The notes beneath the pieces were generated by a model. It made no database searches, was not told the origin of the DNA, and saw only the letters and a program-made list of their open reading frames with translations. 64,000 bases of DNA from Woronichinia naegeliana WA131 (GTDB lineage Bacteria; Cyanobacteriota; Cyanobacteriia; Cyanobacteriales; Microcystaceae). Both the position numbers and the translations under genes were made by a program. Below are positions 37,981-47,110 of the stretch, piece after piece; within the stretch, counting starts at the first letter, position 1; every line of letters begins with the position of its first letter. The stretch lies in assembly GCA_025370055.1 (NCBI GenBank), contig CP073041.1, positions 4,216,001 to 4,280,000 on the forward strand, given 5' to 3'.

Positions 37981-39084
37981 ATGTATTCAGCATAATCCAT
38001 TTGATGCTGATGATTCTCGTAATAAGTAATCGCCGCTTGTAGTTTCTCGGTAAGATTCTTAAGAATGACTTTTTTCTTCTTTGACTTCTTTCATCAGATT
38101 TAGCAGTTCTCCTGCTTTTCCTTTTTCATGCTTGAGTTCTCGACAATTTTCAGTCAACCATTCTTTTTGTTTTGACACTGTATTAGGATGCAACGCTTCT
38201 GCCAACGCTCCTAAGTAACCAGAGGCATGATAGAAATCTAATATCTGTTCTTCCGTTTGCTTTTCTAAAAACTTCCAATTTGATTCTGCCCCGTCTGCTA
38301 TCCCGACAAATGTTGCCTCTGGATAACGTTTTTTCGCTCGCTCAATTTCTCTTTCTAATCTTTCTAGAAAACTCTTTTTTCCATACTCTGGTGCCGCACC
38401 TAGATAGATTGTATGTTGACGTTCGCCTTCACTATCGTATAGGGAAACGGTTCCCACCATTGCTTCACGGTAGCCATCCTCACACATCAGCATACAGGTT
38501 CCATCTAATCCTATTCCCACTGTTGCAATTTGGCTATCCTCCTTGGGCGGGGCATAACTCCACGCTTCTTCTTTTGCCTGTACCACACTTCCTACTGCTT
38601 CACTCAATCTTTGGATATAGGATAGCGCTACTTTTCTACCATGATTTTCTAATAAATCATTTTTCACCTCTTTGCCTGCCATCCCTGACATTTTTGAGGA
38701 TACCTGTTTTGCCAATAATGGCGTTGATGTTATGATTATCCTTGCTTCTCTTTCTAAGGGGCAATACGTTTTTCCTCCTACTGAACGCTGATATACATGA
38801 CGATTCACTATAACCTCACCATAAGGTGTTTGATATTCTTTCGGTTGCTCTCCCTTACTCTTCCAGATTTCTTCACCGATTTTTAAGGGTGAACCATCTG
38901 TATCTAAATATTTCAAGGCTTCTTTGCTGGCGATGCAACCTACTTCGTTTAAGCCTTTTTGAATATTTATTTCTGTATCCAACATTGAACGACTGAGTTC
39001 TAATGTTAGTTCTATTTTTATCTTTGAACCCTCTACATTAATTAGTTTTGCTGTCATCATTGTTTCCTCTTTGTCACTTTTCAT
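37981..39084 (-). pseudogene. ISKra4-family transposase, frameshifted and truncated
   Basis: 341 codons are in frame from MKSDKEETMMTAKL to a TAA created by one extra T (CATTCTTAAGAATC, near 38062). The rest to 37981 is in another frame and lacks the last ~70 codons. This copy reads QRSVGGKTYCPLERE where the copy at 9630 is broken. So the two copies carry different lesions, and neither is intact. Confidence 0.88.
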
Positions 39085-39131
39085 CTCATGTTAACACTTT
39101 TCTTTTCCTTCATCAACTAAAGGTCGCACCC
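37981..39131 (-). mobile_element. ISKra4-family element A copy 2, 3' truncated
   Basis: 5' terminal repeat ATCAACTAAAGGTCGCACCC at 39131. The 3' end is lost where IS5-like copy 6 joins (37980/37981). It sits in IS5-like copy 7 at its 5' end. Confidence 0.85.
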
Positions 39132-40520
39132 ATTTAGAATGGCATTAGGAGCATTAATTATCAAAGAAATTTCAGGAAAAAGTGACAGAGAAACAGTAGA
39201 ACAAATAAAAGAGAACCCTTATTTACAGTACTTTATAGGAATGGAAAGCTATAGTAGCAAAGAAGCATTTAATGCGTCAATGATGGTTCATTTTCGTAAA
39301 AAAATAGGAATGGAATTAATAAATAAAATTAATAAAGAAATAGAAAAAAAGCGACGGGTGTAGCGTCAGAAAAAAAAGAAAATGAAGGAAAGTTATTGTT
39401 AGATGCGACTTGTACACCAGCAGATATAAAATATCCAACGGATATAGGAATATTGAATGATGCCAGAGAAAAAACAGAAAAAATAATAGATAAGCTGTAT
39501 GAAGAAATAAAAGAGAAAAGGAAAGAAAAGCCGAGGACTTATAGGGAAGTGGCAAGAAAAGAGTACTTAGCCATAGCAAAAAAACGTCGTGTGTCAAAAA
39601 AAGAAAGAAGAAAAGGAACAAAAAAACAACTAGGATATATAAAAAGAAACTTGTCTGATATAGAAAAAATGATAGAAGAGGGAGCAAAGTTAGAAAAACT
39701 AACGAAAAAAGAGCAAGAAGAGCTTGTAACGATAGGAAAAGTGTATGAGCAACAGTTAGAAATGTATGAAAAAAAGACAAATAAAGTAGAAAACAGAATT
39801 GTGAGTGTAAGCCAACCTCACGTGCGTCCAATAGTGCGTGGAAAAGCGGGAAAAGCAGTAGAGTTTGGAGCTAAAATATCGGCAAGTAATGTGAATGGCT
39901 TTGTCTTCTTAGACAAATTAAGTTGGGATAATTACAACGAATCGGGAGATTTACAAGCGCGAATAGAAGAATATAAAAGGGAAACAGGATGTTATCCGGA
40001 ATCGGTTCATGTGGATAAAATCTATCGAACAAAAGCGAATCGAGCTTATTGTAAAGAAAGGGATATAAGAATGAGTGGTCCCCGATTGGGAAGACCGCCG
40101 AAAGAGGTGAGCAAAGAAAAAAAGAAAGAGGCACGCTCAGATGAAAGAGTGCGTAATGCCATTGAGGGTAAATTCGGACAGGGAAAGAGGAAATTTAGTC
40201 TTGGTCGAGTGATGGCCAAACTACCTGAGACCTCGGAAACGGTAATTGCGATGAACTTTTTGGTAATGAATCTTTCTACTCTACTTCAGAAGACAAAAAG
40301 TAAAAAGTTGTAGAGTCGTTTTTCTTGTGAAAAATGGTGTTAATTTTCCTCTCTTTTGTGAGGAGTGATTTGTGTTGACCTTTTTAGACAGAAAGGAACA
40401 ATAGATTAAACAAAATCTGTATTTTGATTTGTTTCCATAAGGATAAGTTATCTATGCTTTTTCAGTCCATACTTCCCTAACCCACATTTCTTTCGTTTTT
40501 TGACTTTTTCAGCAAGCCCT
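39132..40520 (+). mobile_element. IS5-like element copy 7, 5' truncated
   Basis: Begins inside the transposase gene (ATTTAGAATGGC) at the ISKra4 end and runs to an intact right terminal repeat at 40520. The right flanking quadruplet is AATT. Confidence 0.9.
39139..40313 (+). pseudogene. IS5-like transposase, N-terminally truncated and frameshifted
   Basis: Lacks the first 61 codons. An A7 tract (near 39343) breaks the frame after 74 codons (ends KKRRV). The catalytic frame 39396-40313 is otherwise unchanged. Confidence 0.9.
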
Positions 40521-40521
40521 A

Positions 40522-40584
40522 ATTAGCCGCGATCGCCGTTTTATTGACCTCATTAATCAAGCGCGATTCCCCGTAAAAATTTAA
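40522..40584 (+). pseudogene. C-terminal remnant of an unidentified gene
   Basis: In-frame codons ISRDRRFIDLINQARFPVKI then TAA, directly after the IS5-like right end. Contains HIP1-related GCGATCGCC, so host origin is likely. The 5' part is not in the neighbourhood. Confidence 0.35.
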
Positions 40585-40620
40585 CACGGTTAAAATCTCA
40601 AAATATCCCTACCTGTAAAT

Positions 40621-40832
40621 AGGGCTTGCTGAAAAAGTCCACAAAACGAACCTAGATGCCACAGGGCGCGAAAAATGGTGACTTCAGAGATCAGTTTCCA
40701 GTTTTACCTCATATTTTTCCAGCAAAGTGCATGGATTTTGAGCCTCCAAATGCCATAACCTTGCATCTGATCGTTTGTAAAATGCCTGAAAGTATTGTCT
40801 AGCAAGGATTTTATCCTTATTCAGCAAGCCCT
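40621..40832. mobile_element. 212-bp MITE with IS5-like ends
   Basis: Ends AGGGCTTGCTGAAAAAG and TTATTCAGCAAGCCCT match the terminal repeats of the 1690-bp IS5-like element, while the interior is unrelated. A 4-bp target duplication AAAT flanks it (40617-40620, 40833-40836), the same length as for the full IS. It has no transposase frame. Probably mobilised in trans by the IS5-like transposase. Confidence 0.88.
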
Positions 40833-40857
40833 AAATAATTCGTTGATAGATTATCCT

Positions 40858-40922
40858 GTGAAACGGTACGATAGGGCTTTCGAGCTCGCGTCAGATGTAA
40901 TCAACGAAAATTTTACAGCAAG
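40858..40922 (+). pseudogene. Unidentified coding remnant
   Basis: Codons VKRYDRAFELASDVINENFT resemble the remnant at 6342-6515. The boundary on the right is the start of an aminotransferase fragment on the other strand. No function recognised. Confidence 0.3.
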
Positions 40923-41056
40923 TAGAAATTTGCCCAATATTGCCGCTCCGCCAAGAGGCTATCCAGTTTGCCTAACTGTACCAATCCCACCGCCCCTTGC
41001 CGATCCGTCATGCGATAGTTAAATCCCAATAGATTAAACTCCGGCAGTAAATAGGT
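40922..41056 (-). pseudogene. DegT/DnrJ/EryC1 sugar aminotransferase fragment
   Basis: Minus-strand codons YLLPEFNLLGFNYRMTD, RQGAVGLVQLGKLDSLLAER and QYWANFY match the conserved G-x-N-x-R-M-x-(D/E) region of PLP-dependent nucleotide-sugar aminotransferases. Stops lie on both sides and only about 45 codons remain. It is the relic of a polysaccharide or lipopolysaccharide biosynthesis gene. Confidence 0.65.
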
Positions 41057-41177
41057 TTACTCTTTTTCTCTTTGATAGCTGGCAACACCTCCTTAATTTT
41101 ATGCTTGAGCAGTTTGACCCTCTTCCCACTGCCAACTCTTCCTAGTCTTTCAAATTTAGAATTGCTGGCTAAAGGGC

Positions 41178-42414
41178 CAGGGCGAACGCATCTAAAAATG
41201 ATACAGATACAAGAACATTATAGAGGGATGGATAAGGGAAAATAAGGGAAAGTGCATAGAAAACAAAAGCGATGAAACTCCGACCCAAATATAGACTGGT
41301 AGAACACTTTGCCGAAATAGATGACCCTCGCATCGAACGAACAAAACGGCATAAACTCATTGATATTCTAACGATTGCCATCTTAGCCGTCATTTGTGGA
41401 GCAGAAGGTTGGGTAGCCATGGAAAGTTTCGGCAAGGCTAAACATCAATGGCTAAAAAAAATTTTGGAATTGCCAAATGGCATCCCCTCCCACGATACGT
41501 TTGCGCGTGTATTTGCTAGTCTGAATCCAGAGCAATTTCAAGACTGTTTTCTGCATTGGGTCAAAAGTATAGCGGAGGTAAGTGAAGGGGAAGTGATAGC
41601 GATTGACGGCAAAACCCTTCGCCACTCCTATGATAATGCCAACGGAAAGGGCGCAATTCAGATGGTAAGTGCATGGGCAACAGCAAATCGTCTAGTACTA
41701 GGACAGTGCAAGGTGGAAAGCAAATCGAATGAAATCACGGCGATACCCAAACTCCTGAAAATGCTAGAGGTCAAAGGTTGTATCGTAACGATTGATGCCA
41801 TGGGAACTCAGACAAAGATTGCCCAACAGATAGTAGGGCGAGGGGGAGATTATGTTTTGGCATTGAAAGGCAATCAAGGTAATCTATGTGAGGATGTTGA
41901 ACAATTATTTGCTCATGCTCAATCGGTTAATTTTGCGGGAATTAAGCATGATTTTCATCAAACAATAGACAAGGGACATGGACGGATTGAAATTCGCCGT
42001 TGCTGGACGATGGAACAAACAGAATTTTTGCTGGGTGGGGAGAAATGGGCAAAGTTGACGAGCATCTGTATGATTAAAGCGGAGAGACGATTGAAAGACA
42101 AAACAGAGTATGAGACCCGCTACTATATCAGTAGCCTGCCGAGTAATGCTCAAAAATTATCCCAATCTGTTCGTAGTCATTGGTTGATAGAAAACTCTTT
42201 ACATTGGGTTCTAGACTTGGCCTTCAACGAGGATGCTTGTCGCATTCGTAAGGATTTTGCTCCTGAGAATTTAGCCGTCTTACGCCATATCGCTCTTAAC
42301 TTGCTCACAAAGGAAAATACTCTGAAACTTGGTATCAAGAATAAACGGCTACGCGCTGGTTGGGACGAGGACTATCTCCTTAAGGTTTTACTCGGATAAG
42401 ATGCGTTTGCCCTG
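41178..42414 (+). mobile_element. ISAs1-family element
   Basis: Ends CAGGGCGAACGCATCT (41178) and AGATGCGTTTGCCCTG (42414). The 10-bp sequence GCTAAAGGGC next to the left end (41168-41177) is not after 42414 but after a second right-end-like sequence at 42643-42658 (42659-42668). So the inserted unit is either 41178-42658 or two overlapping events. Confidence 0.85.
41272..42399 (+). CDS. ISAs1-family transposase
   Basis: A 375-residue intact frame. N-terminal DDE_Tnp_1-associated domain with [20 protein letters not shown] and [11 protein letters not shown]. Catalytic core: [15 protein letters not shown] (Asp), [18 protein letters not shown] (Asp), and near the C-terminus [22 protein letters not shown] (Glu). 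Length and motifs are normal for ISAs1. The stop codon overlaps the right terminal repeat. Confidence 0.93.
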   Translation: MKLRPKYRLVEHFAEIDDPRIERTKRHKLIDILTIAILAVICGAEGWVAMESFGKAKHQWLKKILELPNGIPSHDTFARVFASLNPEQFQDCFLHWVKSIAEVSEGEVIAIDGKTLRHSYDNANGKGAIQMVSAWATANRLVLGQCKVESKSNEITAIPKLLKMLEVKGCIVTIDAMGTQTKIAQQIVGRGGDYVLALKGNQGNLCEDVEQLFAHAQSVNFAGIKHDFHQTIDKGHGRIEIRRCWTMEQTEFLLGGEKWAKLTSICMIKAERRLKDKTEYETRYYISSLPSNAQKLSQSVRSHWLIENSLHWVLDLAFNEDACRIRKDFAPENLAVLRHIALNLLTKENTLKLGIKNKRLRAGWDEDYLLKVLLG

Positions 42415-42766
42415 TTCTGACCTTATCTGGCATCCATAAACTTCGCACTGTCCAGTTAGGCAACTTGCTCAAGAGCAGCATCAACAGGAAAAGCGATTAA
42501 TTTTCTATAACAAGACTCAAAACCGCGATCGCAGAGCAAACGCATCTAAATTCTAGACTCCTTATCTGATAAGACTTTCAGCGTTTCATAAAAAATCAAT
42601 CATGATCTCGGAAACCCTTATCCAGCCTACCTTTCAAAAATAAGATGCGTTCGCCCTGGCTAAAGGGCTGGGTTTCTACCCATTTTTCCGATGAATGGGA
42701 GAATAGAAAAGACAATTTGACGAATAACGCTGACTCTGATTCTAGAACCTTGACTAGTACTGTAAA
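42415..42766. other. IS debris between ISAs1 and the glutathione S-transferase gene
   Basis: 42421-42456 is a right-end fragment of ISX. 42534-42658 runs from an ISAs1-like end (GAGCAAACGCATCT) to another (AGATGCGTTCGCCCTG), a MITE-like pair with a non-coding interior. The sequence after the GCTAAAGGGC repeat is ordinary intergenic DNA leading to the gene at 42767. No intact gene. Confidence 0.55.
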
Positions 42767-43441
42767 ATGTTGCTCCTTCAATTTAGTACTTCTCACTACT
42801 GTCGTAAAGCCCGATTAGCTCTTAACTATAAGGGAATTTCCTTTCAAGTTGAAAACTTAACCCCTGGTCTCCATGTTCTAAAACTCAAACCACTTACGGG
42901 ATTAACTACCATTCCGGTATTGCTGCCTCAAGAAGCAGGACAACCTCAAGTGGTAGCTGATTCTACTCAGATTTTTCATTACTTAGAACAATATCAGCCT
43001 TTACCCCCTTTAAAGTTGCTTAATCCCCAACAACAACTCCAGGCCGCATTATTAGAAGACTGGTTAGATGAAAGTATTGGTACAGCAACCCGATTTGTCT
43101 ATTATCATTTTCGAGCCGGAGCCGGCAAGATGCTCGATGCTTCGCTGATGAGTCAGACCGTGATTAGCGTTGTCCGTGCTCAGTATGGTATCAATCCAGC
43201 TTCCGTCAAATTGGCCCGCGATCGCCTGACATTGGCCATGCAGGTACTAGAGACATGGAAAGTTTCTCCCTATCTAGTCGGAGAGCAAATCAGTATAGCA
43301 GATTTAGCGGCCGCCGCCTTACTCAGTCCTTTAGCTTTGATCCCTGACTATCGGCAATCCTATCCCTGGCTCTTTGAACGAATTCGGGAAATTCATCAAC
43401 AATGTGGTGAACCCTTACCCCCTGGATTAAACCCAGGCTAA
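42767..43441 (+). CDS. Glutathione S-transferase family protein
   Basis: 224 residues. A thioredoxin-like N-terminal domain begins LLLQFSTSHYCRKARLALNY (Ser/Cys region near residues 7-12) and contains TTIPVLLPQE and VVADSTQIFHYLEQY, the glutathione-binding Ser-Thr/Gln segment. The all-helical C-terminal domain includes YLVGEQISIADLAAAALLSP. Likely a cytosolic detoxification or peroxide-related GST; the substrate is unknown. It is convergent with fbp, 8 bp between stops. Confidence 0.9.
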   Translation: MLLLQFSTSHYCRKARLALNYKGISFQVENLTPGLHVLKLKPLTGLTTIPVLLPQEAGQPQVVADSTQIFHYLEQYQPLPPLKLLNPQQQLQAALLEDWLDESIGTATRFVYYHFRAGAGKMLDASLMSQTVISVVRAQYGINPASVKLARDRLTLAMQVLETWKVSPYLVGEQISIADLAAAALLSPLALIPDYRQSYPWLFERIREIHQQCGEPLPPGLNPG

Positions 43442-43449
43442 TTTATCAA

Positions 43450-44514
43450 TTAAGCTTCCTCCACTGCTCTGCGCTTGCGATCGGCAATAAAAGATTCTAC
43501 TAATTTGACATCCTCTTTGCTACCAATCACTAATGGCGTGCGTTGATGAAGCTTTTTCGGAACTAAATCTAAAATAGCTTGAGAACCATCACTGGCTTTA
43601 CCGCCCGCTTGTTCGACTAAAAAGGCCAAAGGAGCCGTTTCGTAGAGTAAACGCAATTTTCCTTCGGGATTTTTAATGGTACCAGGATAAAGAAAAACGC
43701 CTCCCTGCATCAGAATGCGATGAATGTCTCCCACTAAGGCCCCGCTATAACGAGAGGTATAACCTTCATGGCGATGAACATAACGAGTATAGTCCCGAAG
43801 AGCTTCGTCCCACTGCCAAAAGTTGCCTTCATTGGTGCTGTAGATGGGGCCATGATCGGGAATTTGAATATTCTCCTGGGCTAAAATAAATTCTCCCAAA
43901 CTGGGATCTAGGACGAATGAATGCAGACCCGCGCCGAGGGAATAGACCAAAAGGGTAGAAGGGCCATAGAGAATATAACCGGCTGCCAACTGTTGACGGC
44001 CATTTTGTTGTAATAAATCCTGGGCATCTCCGGCTAGATCATCTCCCTGTTGTTGACGAATGGCAAAAATGGAACCGACGTTTAAATTAATATCCACGTT
44101 GGAGGAGCCATCTATAGGATCATAAAGCAGGGTATAGCGACCAATCGGGCAATTTTCAGGAATGTAGTAGGGTTTTTCCATTTCTTCAGAGGCTAATCGA
44201 CAGACCAGACCGCTTTGTTTAAAAACGGAAATAAACACGTCGTTAGCATAAACATCCATTTTTTTGACGGATTCCCCCTGGACATTCGTTTCGCCAGTAA
44301 ATCCCAGAACATCGGCCATTAACCCAGCTTTGCTCAAACGACGAGAGATTAATTTACCGGCCAGGGCAATACGATTCATAATGGCACTGAGATCCTGGGC
44401 TTCGGCACTAAAACTATGCAGTTGTTGCAGAACGTGGCGAGAAAGGGTTGTGCAATCTCGATCCAGGGTATGTTCAGGAATACTTACACCACTTGCCTCA
44501 ACCATGACATTCAC
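43450..44514 (-). CDS. fbp: Fructose-1,6-bisphosphatase class I
   Basis: 354 residues. Removes the C1 phosphate of fructose-1,6-bisphosphate in gluconeogenesis. The metal site shows as [20 protein letters not shown] with upstream ASEEMEKP. The C-terminal substrate block includes [21 protein letters not shown]. It is the F-I type, distinct from the bifunctional FBP/SBPase used in the Calvin cycle of cyanobacteria. A second Met four residues in is an alternative start. The small gene at 44555 lies just upstream on the same strand. Confidence 0.96.
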   Translation of the reverse strand: MNVMVEASGVSIPEHTLDRDCTTLSRHVLQQLHSFSAEAQDLSAIMNRIALAGKLISRRLSKAGLMADVLGFTGETNVQGESVKKMDVYANDVFISVFKQSGLVCRLASEEMEKPYYIPENCPIGRYTLLYDPIDGSSNVDINLNVGSIFAIRQQQGDDLAGDAQDLLQQNGRQQLAAGYILYGPSTLLVYSLGAGLHSFVLDPSLGEFILAQENIQIPDHGPIYSTNEGNFWQWDEALRDYTRYVHRHEGYTSRYSGALVGDIHRILMQGGVFLYPGTIKNPEGKLRLLYETAPLAFLVEQAGGKASDGSQAILDLVPKKLHQRTPLVIGSKEDVKLVESFIADRKRRAVEEA

Positions 44515-44554
44515 CTCTGAAGTTAAAAGTTAACAGGACGGAATCAATGGCCAA

Positions 44555-44764
44555 TCAATCAATGGAAATGGTCTGGGGGCGATTATCGTTGCTACGATCT
44601 ATGTCCTGACTGGAAAAATCGGTGACACCTTGTTTCTCTAACCAACTTTTGAGGGGATCTTCGGTCAGTTTGACTCGTAGTAATCCAGAGAAAAAGCCAC
44701 CGGCAAAGGCAAGCGGTTGATGAACGAGTTCTTTCAGAATTGGTTGTAGTTCAGTGATAAACAT
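44555..44764 (-). CDS. Small conserved-type cyanobacterial protein
   Basis: 69 residues: MFITELQPILKELVHQPLAF, AGGFFSGLLRVKLTEDPLKSW, then a polar tail. The first half is weakly hydrophobic and could associate with a membrane. Small proteins of this pattern are common beside housekeeping genes in cyanobacteria. Function unknown. Same strand as fbp, 40 bp upstream of it. Confidence 0.65.
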   Translation of the reverse strand: MFITELQPILKELVHQPLAFAGGFFSGLLRVKLTEDPLKSWLEKQGVTDFSSQDIDRSNDNRPQTISID

Positions 44765-44845
44765 AAATGAAGTAGGTTGGTTCGAGATAGAGAATGAAGG
44801 TGCGTCTGTTTTGCCGTTAACAAAGCCACTACTTAAAGCTAATAC

Positions 44846-45649
44846 TTAGGTTAACGCATGATAATGGGGTAAAATTTTCAGATCCTGAATCGGTTGATTG
44901 TTAAGACAATACCAGTGACAGGTAAATAGATCCGGGGATTGAAGACTGAGAGAGGCGATCGCCGGTGCTGCCGGAAAGGGCCAGAGACGATCAAAGATTA
45001 CCGTCTGCTCACTGAGACCAAATTGCAGAAGATAGACTGAAGGCGGAGCGGCCAAGGCTTCCAAACAATTAAAGGCAAAGGAATAAAGCTGCTGTCGTAG
45101 CGCATCTGTCAAGTCAATGGCTGGCTGATAGGCATTGGGCATTTCGCCTTCACTAATTATCTCACCATACAAAGGCCCTTTACTTGTCCAGACAATAGGT
45201 AGCCAGTGATCTCCTAACCAATGAATATCGGTGTGACTAGTGCAATTTAACTTTTCTGTTACCCAGCGACGATAACCTAAGATATCCTGACAAGTTTGAT
45301 AGACCGAACGGGCGGGAAAGGTTAACCAAGGGGGCAATTGAATCGTTAAGGGACAGAGGATTTGGCCCACCGTCGGCATTGATCGCTGTCCCCCCTCTGA
45401 CCAAAGTGAGGCTACGGCGATCGTTTCAATCACTGTATGAGGAGAATTGGTATCAATCGCTTGTTTGAGAGCCATCACCATTCTTTCTGTGACGGGGGAC
45501 GCAGCAATTAAACGTCCTTCCTGTTTAACTTTGGCATTGACAATAATACTGACTCGTCCATTGCGGTTTGGTTGTTTAAGTTGATGATTGCCCACGATCC
45601 CTAAAACCTTAATTGTTAATGCTGACGTTGGAAGGCGATCGCCTCTCAT
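44846..45649 (-). CDS. Conserved hypothetical protein
   Basis: 267 residues without signal peptide or transmembrane segments. It contains ALTIKVLGIVGNHQLKQ at the N-terminus, HTVIETIAVASLWSEGG in the middle and LYSFAFNCLEALAAPPSVYL near the C-terminus. No domain recognised. It follows sasA on the same strand by 19 bp, so the two are probably co-transcribed and it may be functionally linked to the clock kinase (inference). Confidence 0.75.
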   Translation of the reverse strand: MRGDRLPTSALTIKVLGIVGNHQLKQPNRNGRVSIIVNAKVKQEGRLIAASPVTERMVMALKQAIDTNSPHTVIETIAVASLWSEGGQRSMPTVGQILCPLTIQLPPWLTFPARSVYQTCQDILGYRRWVTEKLNCTSHTDIHWLGDHWLPIVWTSKGPLYGEIISEGEMPNAYQPAIDLTDALRQQLYSFAFNCLEALAAPPSVYLLQFGLSEQTVIFDRLWPFPAAPAIASLSLQSPDLFTCHWYCLNNQPIQDLKILPHYHALT

Positions 45650-45668
45650 ACCTGTCTCTTACTTTACT

Positions 45669-46826
45669 TTAACGATGAACGGGTAAGGTAAACACAAAAC
45701 AACTTCCCTGTTCCGGCACACTATTGACCCAAATTTGTCCATAGTGGGCCCGAATAATTTTACGACACAGAGAAAGTCCCAAACCATAACCATCCTTTTC
45801 CTGATCTCGTTGGAGACGAAAATGCCCTTCAAAGATACTTTCTTGTTTAGTCTCAGGAATGCCAGGCCCATTATCAGCAATGCTAACTTGTACCTTTTGA
45901 GTTGTACGGTGAAGGATTGATAGGGTAATTTTTCCGCCATCCGGTGTATATTTGATGGCATTGTCTAACAAATTGACAATTACCTGTCGAATTAATTCCT
46001 CATCGGCAAAGACAAAGGGAACATCCTGGGGAATATCATCAATTAACGCCAAGGACTTTTTCCGAAATTTTTCCTGATAAAGCTCTAGTATTTCATAGCA
46101 GAGAGACTGAAGACACATGGGACTGCTATTGACCACGAACTGAGCATTCATGTTTTTAGAAGCCTGAAGAATATCAGTAATCAGACGGTTCATAACCCGA
46201 AACTGCTTACGGGATTGTTGAAAGAGTTGATCCCGCAGTTTTAGATTTTTTTCGGTATTTCCTTGACTCTGCAAAATCTCTAAGGTATCCACAGCAATGG
46301 ATGCGGCTGTTAAAGGACTTCGTAAATCGTGAGCTAACATCGCCAGCACTTGATCCTTAAACTTAAGCTGTTCTAATAAAGCTTCCTGCTCCTGTTTCAA
46401 GTGGAAAATTTCATCCGCCATTTTCATGATTTCCCCAGAGTACCCCACCGATGACAATTCTCTTGGACAACTAGGGGCAACCTCTTCTAAGTGAACCTGT
46501 TGCAACAACTGTTCGGCGATCGCTTCTTCCCAACGAGGCCACCATTTTTTCAGTTGATTAACAATATTACTGCCGGCTAAGGTTTGCTTTGGTTCTGGAG
46601 CAACTTTTACCAAGGAAGGTGTAGCTACTAATCGAAAATGCTCAACCAATTGGGGCTGTTTGCCGATCTCAATCACTTGAAGCTCAAAATCGTAATGCTT
46701 TTCAATTGTTTTCAGATAATTTTGGATTTCTTTAACATATTCCTGGGAATAGGGACGCTCATCAATAAACAGCAAAAATTGCAGTGACAGAGGAACTGAG
46801 TTACCTTGCCTAGAGGCTGTTGGCAT
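45669..46826 (-). CDS. sasA: Clock-output sensor histidine kinase SasA
   Basis: 385 residues. The N-terminal KaiB-like thioredoxin-fold domain (residues ~12-100, LQFLLFIDERPYSQEYVKEI) binds KaiC. A coiled linker leads to the HisKA domain with H166 in LAMLAHDLRSPLTAASIA, then HATPase motifs: N box DNAIKYTPDGG, G1 DNGPGIPE and G2 GYGLGLSLCRKII. SasA passes circadian phase from KaiC to the response regulator RpaA. rpaA and kai genes are not in the window. It is divergent from the GH57 gene, with 280 bp between. Confidence 0.95.
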   Translation of the reverse strand: MPTASRQGNSVPLSLQFLLFIDERPYSQEYVKEIQNYLKTIEKHYDFELQVIEIGKQPQLVEHFRLVATPSLVKVAPEPKQTLAGSNIVNQLKKWWPRWEEAIAEQLLQQVHLEEVAPSCPRELSSVGYSGEIMKMADEIFHLKQEQEALLEQLKFKDQVLAMLAHDLRSPLTAASIAVDTLEILQSQGNTEKNLKLRDQLFQQSRKQFRVMNRLITDILQASKNMNAQFVVNSSPMCLQSLCYEILELYQEKFRKKSLALIDDIPQDVPFVFADEELIRQVIVNLLDNAIKYTPDGGKITLSILHRTTQKVQVSIADNGPGIPETKQESIFEGHFRLQRDQEKDGYGLGLSLCRKIIRAHYGQIWVNSVPEQGSCFVFTLPVHR

Positions 46827-47110
46827 ACTATGAGGTCTACTCCTGAAAGGATGAAAAGTCTGTCCTTGGCGGAATCTCTCTGATAAAAAGATATAACAGA
46901 ACGAGCTTGCTTGATTTTAATGTCTGCTTAAGGATTAACGCAATGCCCCTATTGTCAAACGACTCAGAAGCGACTGCCCTGATTCTCCTCTTCCAACTTA
47001 AAGCGATTCGTTTTAGCCGGGCTCTCGTAAGATCTTGCCATGAATACTGGTAAAATCAGCTAAACTTAACAGTGAATGTTAAGACAACCCCAAAAAGGTG
47101 CGGAATCCCT

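Noticed and set aside
40795-41022. 75-residue gene
   Set aside because: Starts inside the MITE and crosses into an aminotransferase fragment on the other strand; a chimera of debris.
42596-42796. 66-residue minus-strand gene
   Set aside because: Overlaps ISAs1-type end sequence and the start of the glutathione S-transferase gene; no coding signature.
47072-47110. 13-codon N-terminal extension of the GH57 enzyme
   Set aside because: The family starts at MALGYVALVLHAHLPF; the extension has no similarity to it.
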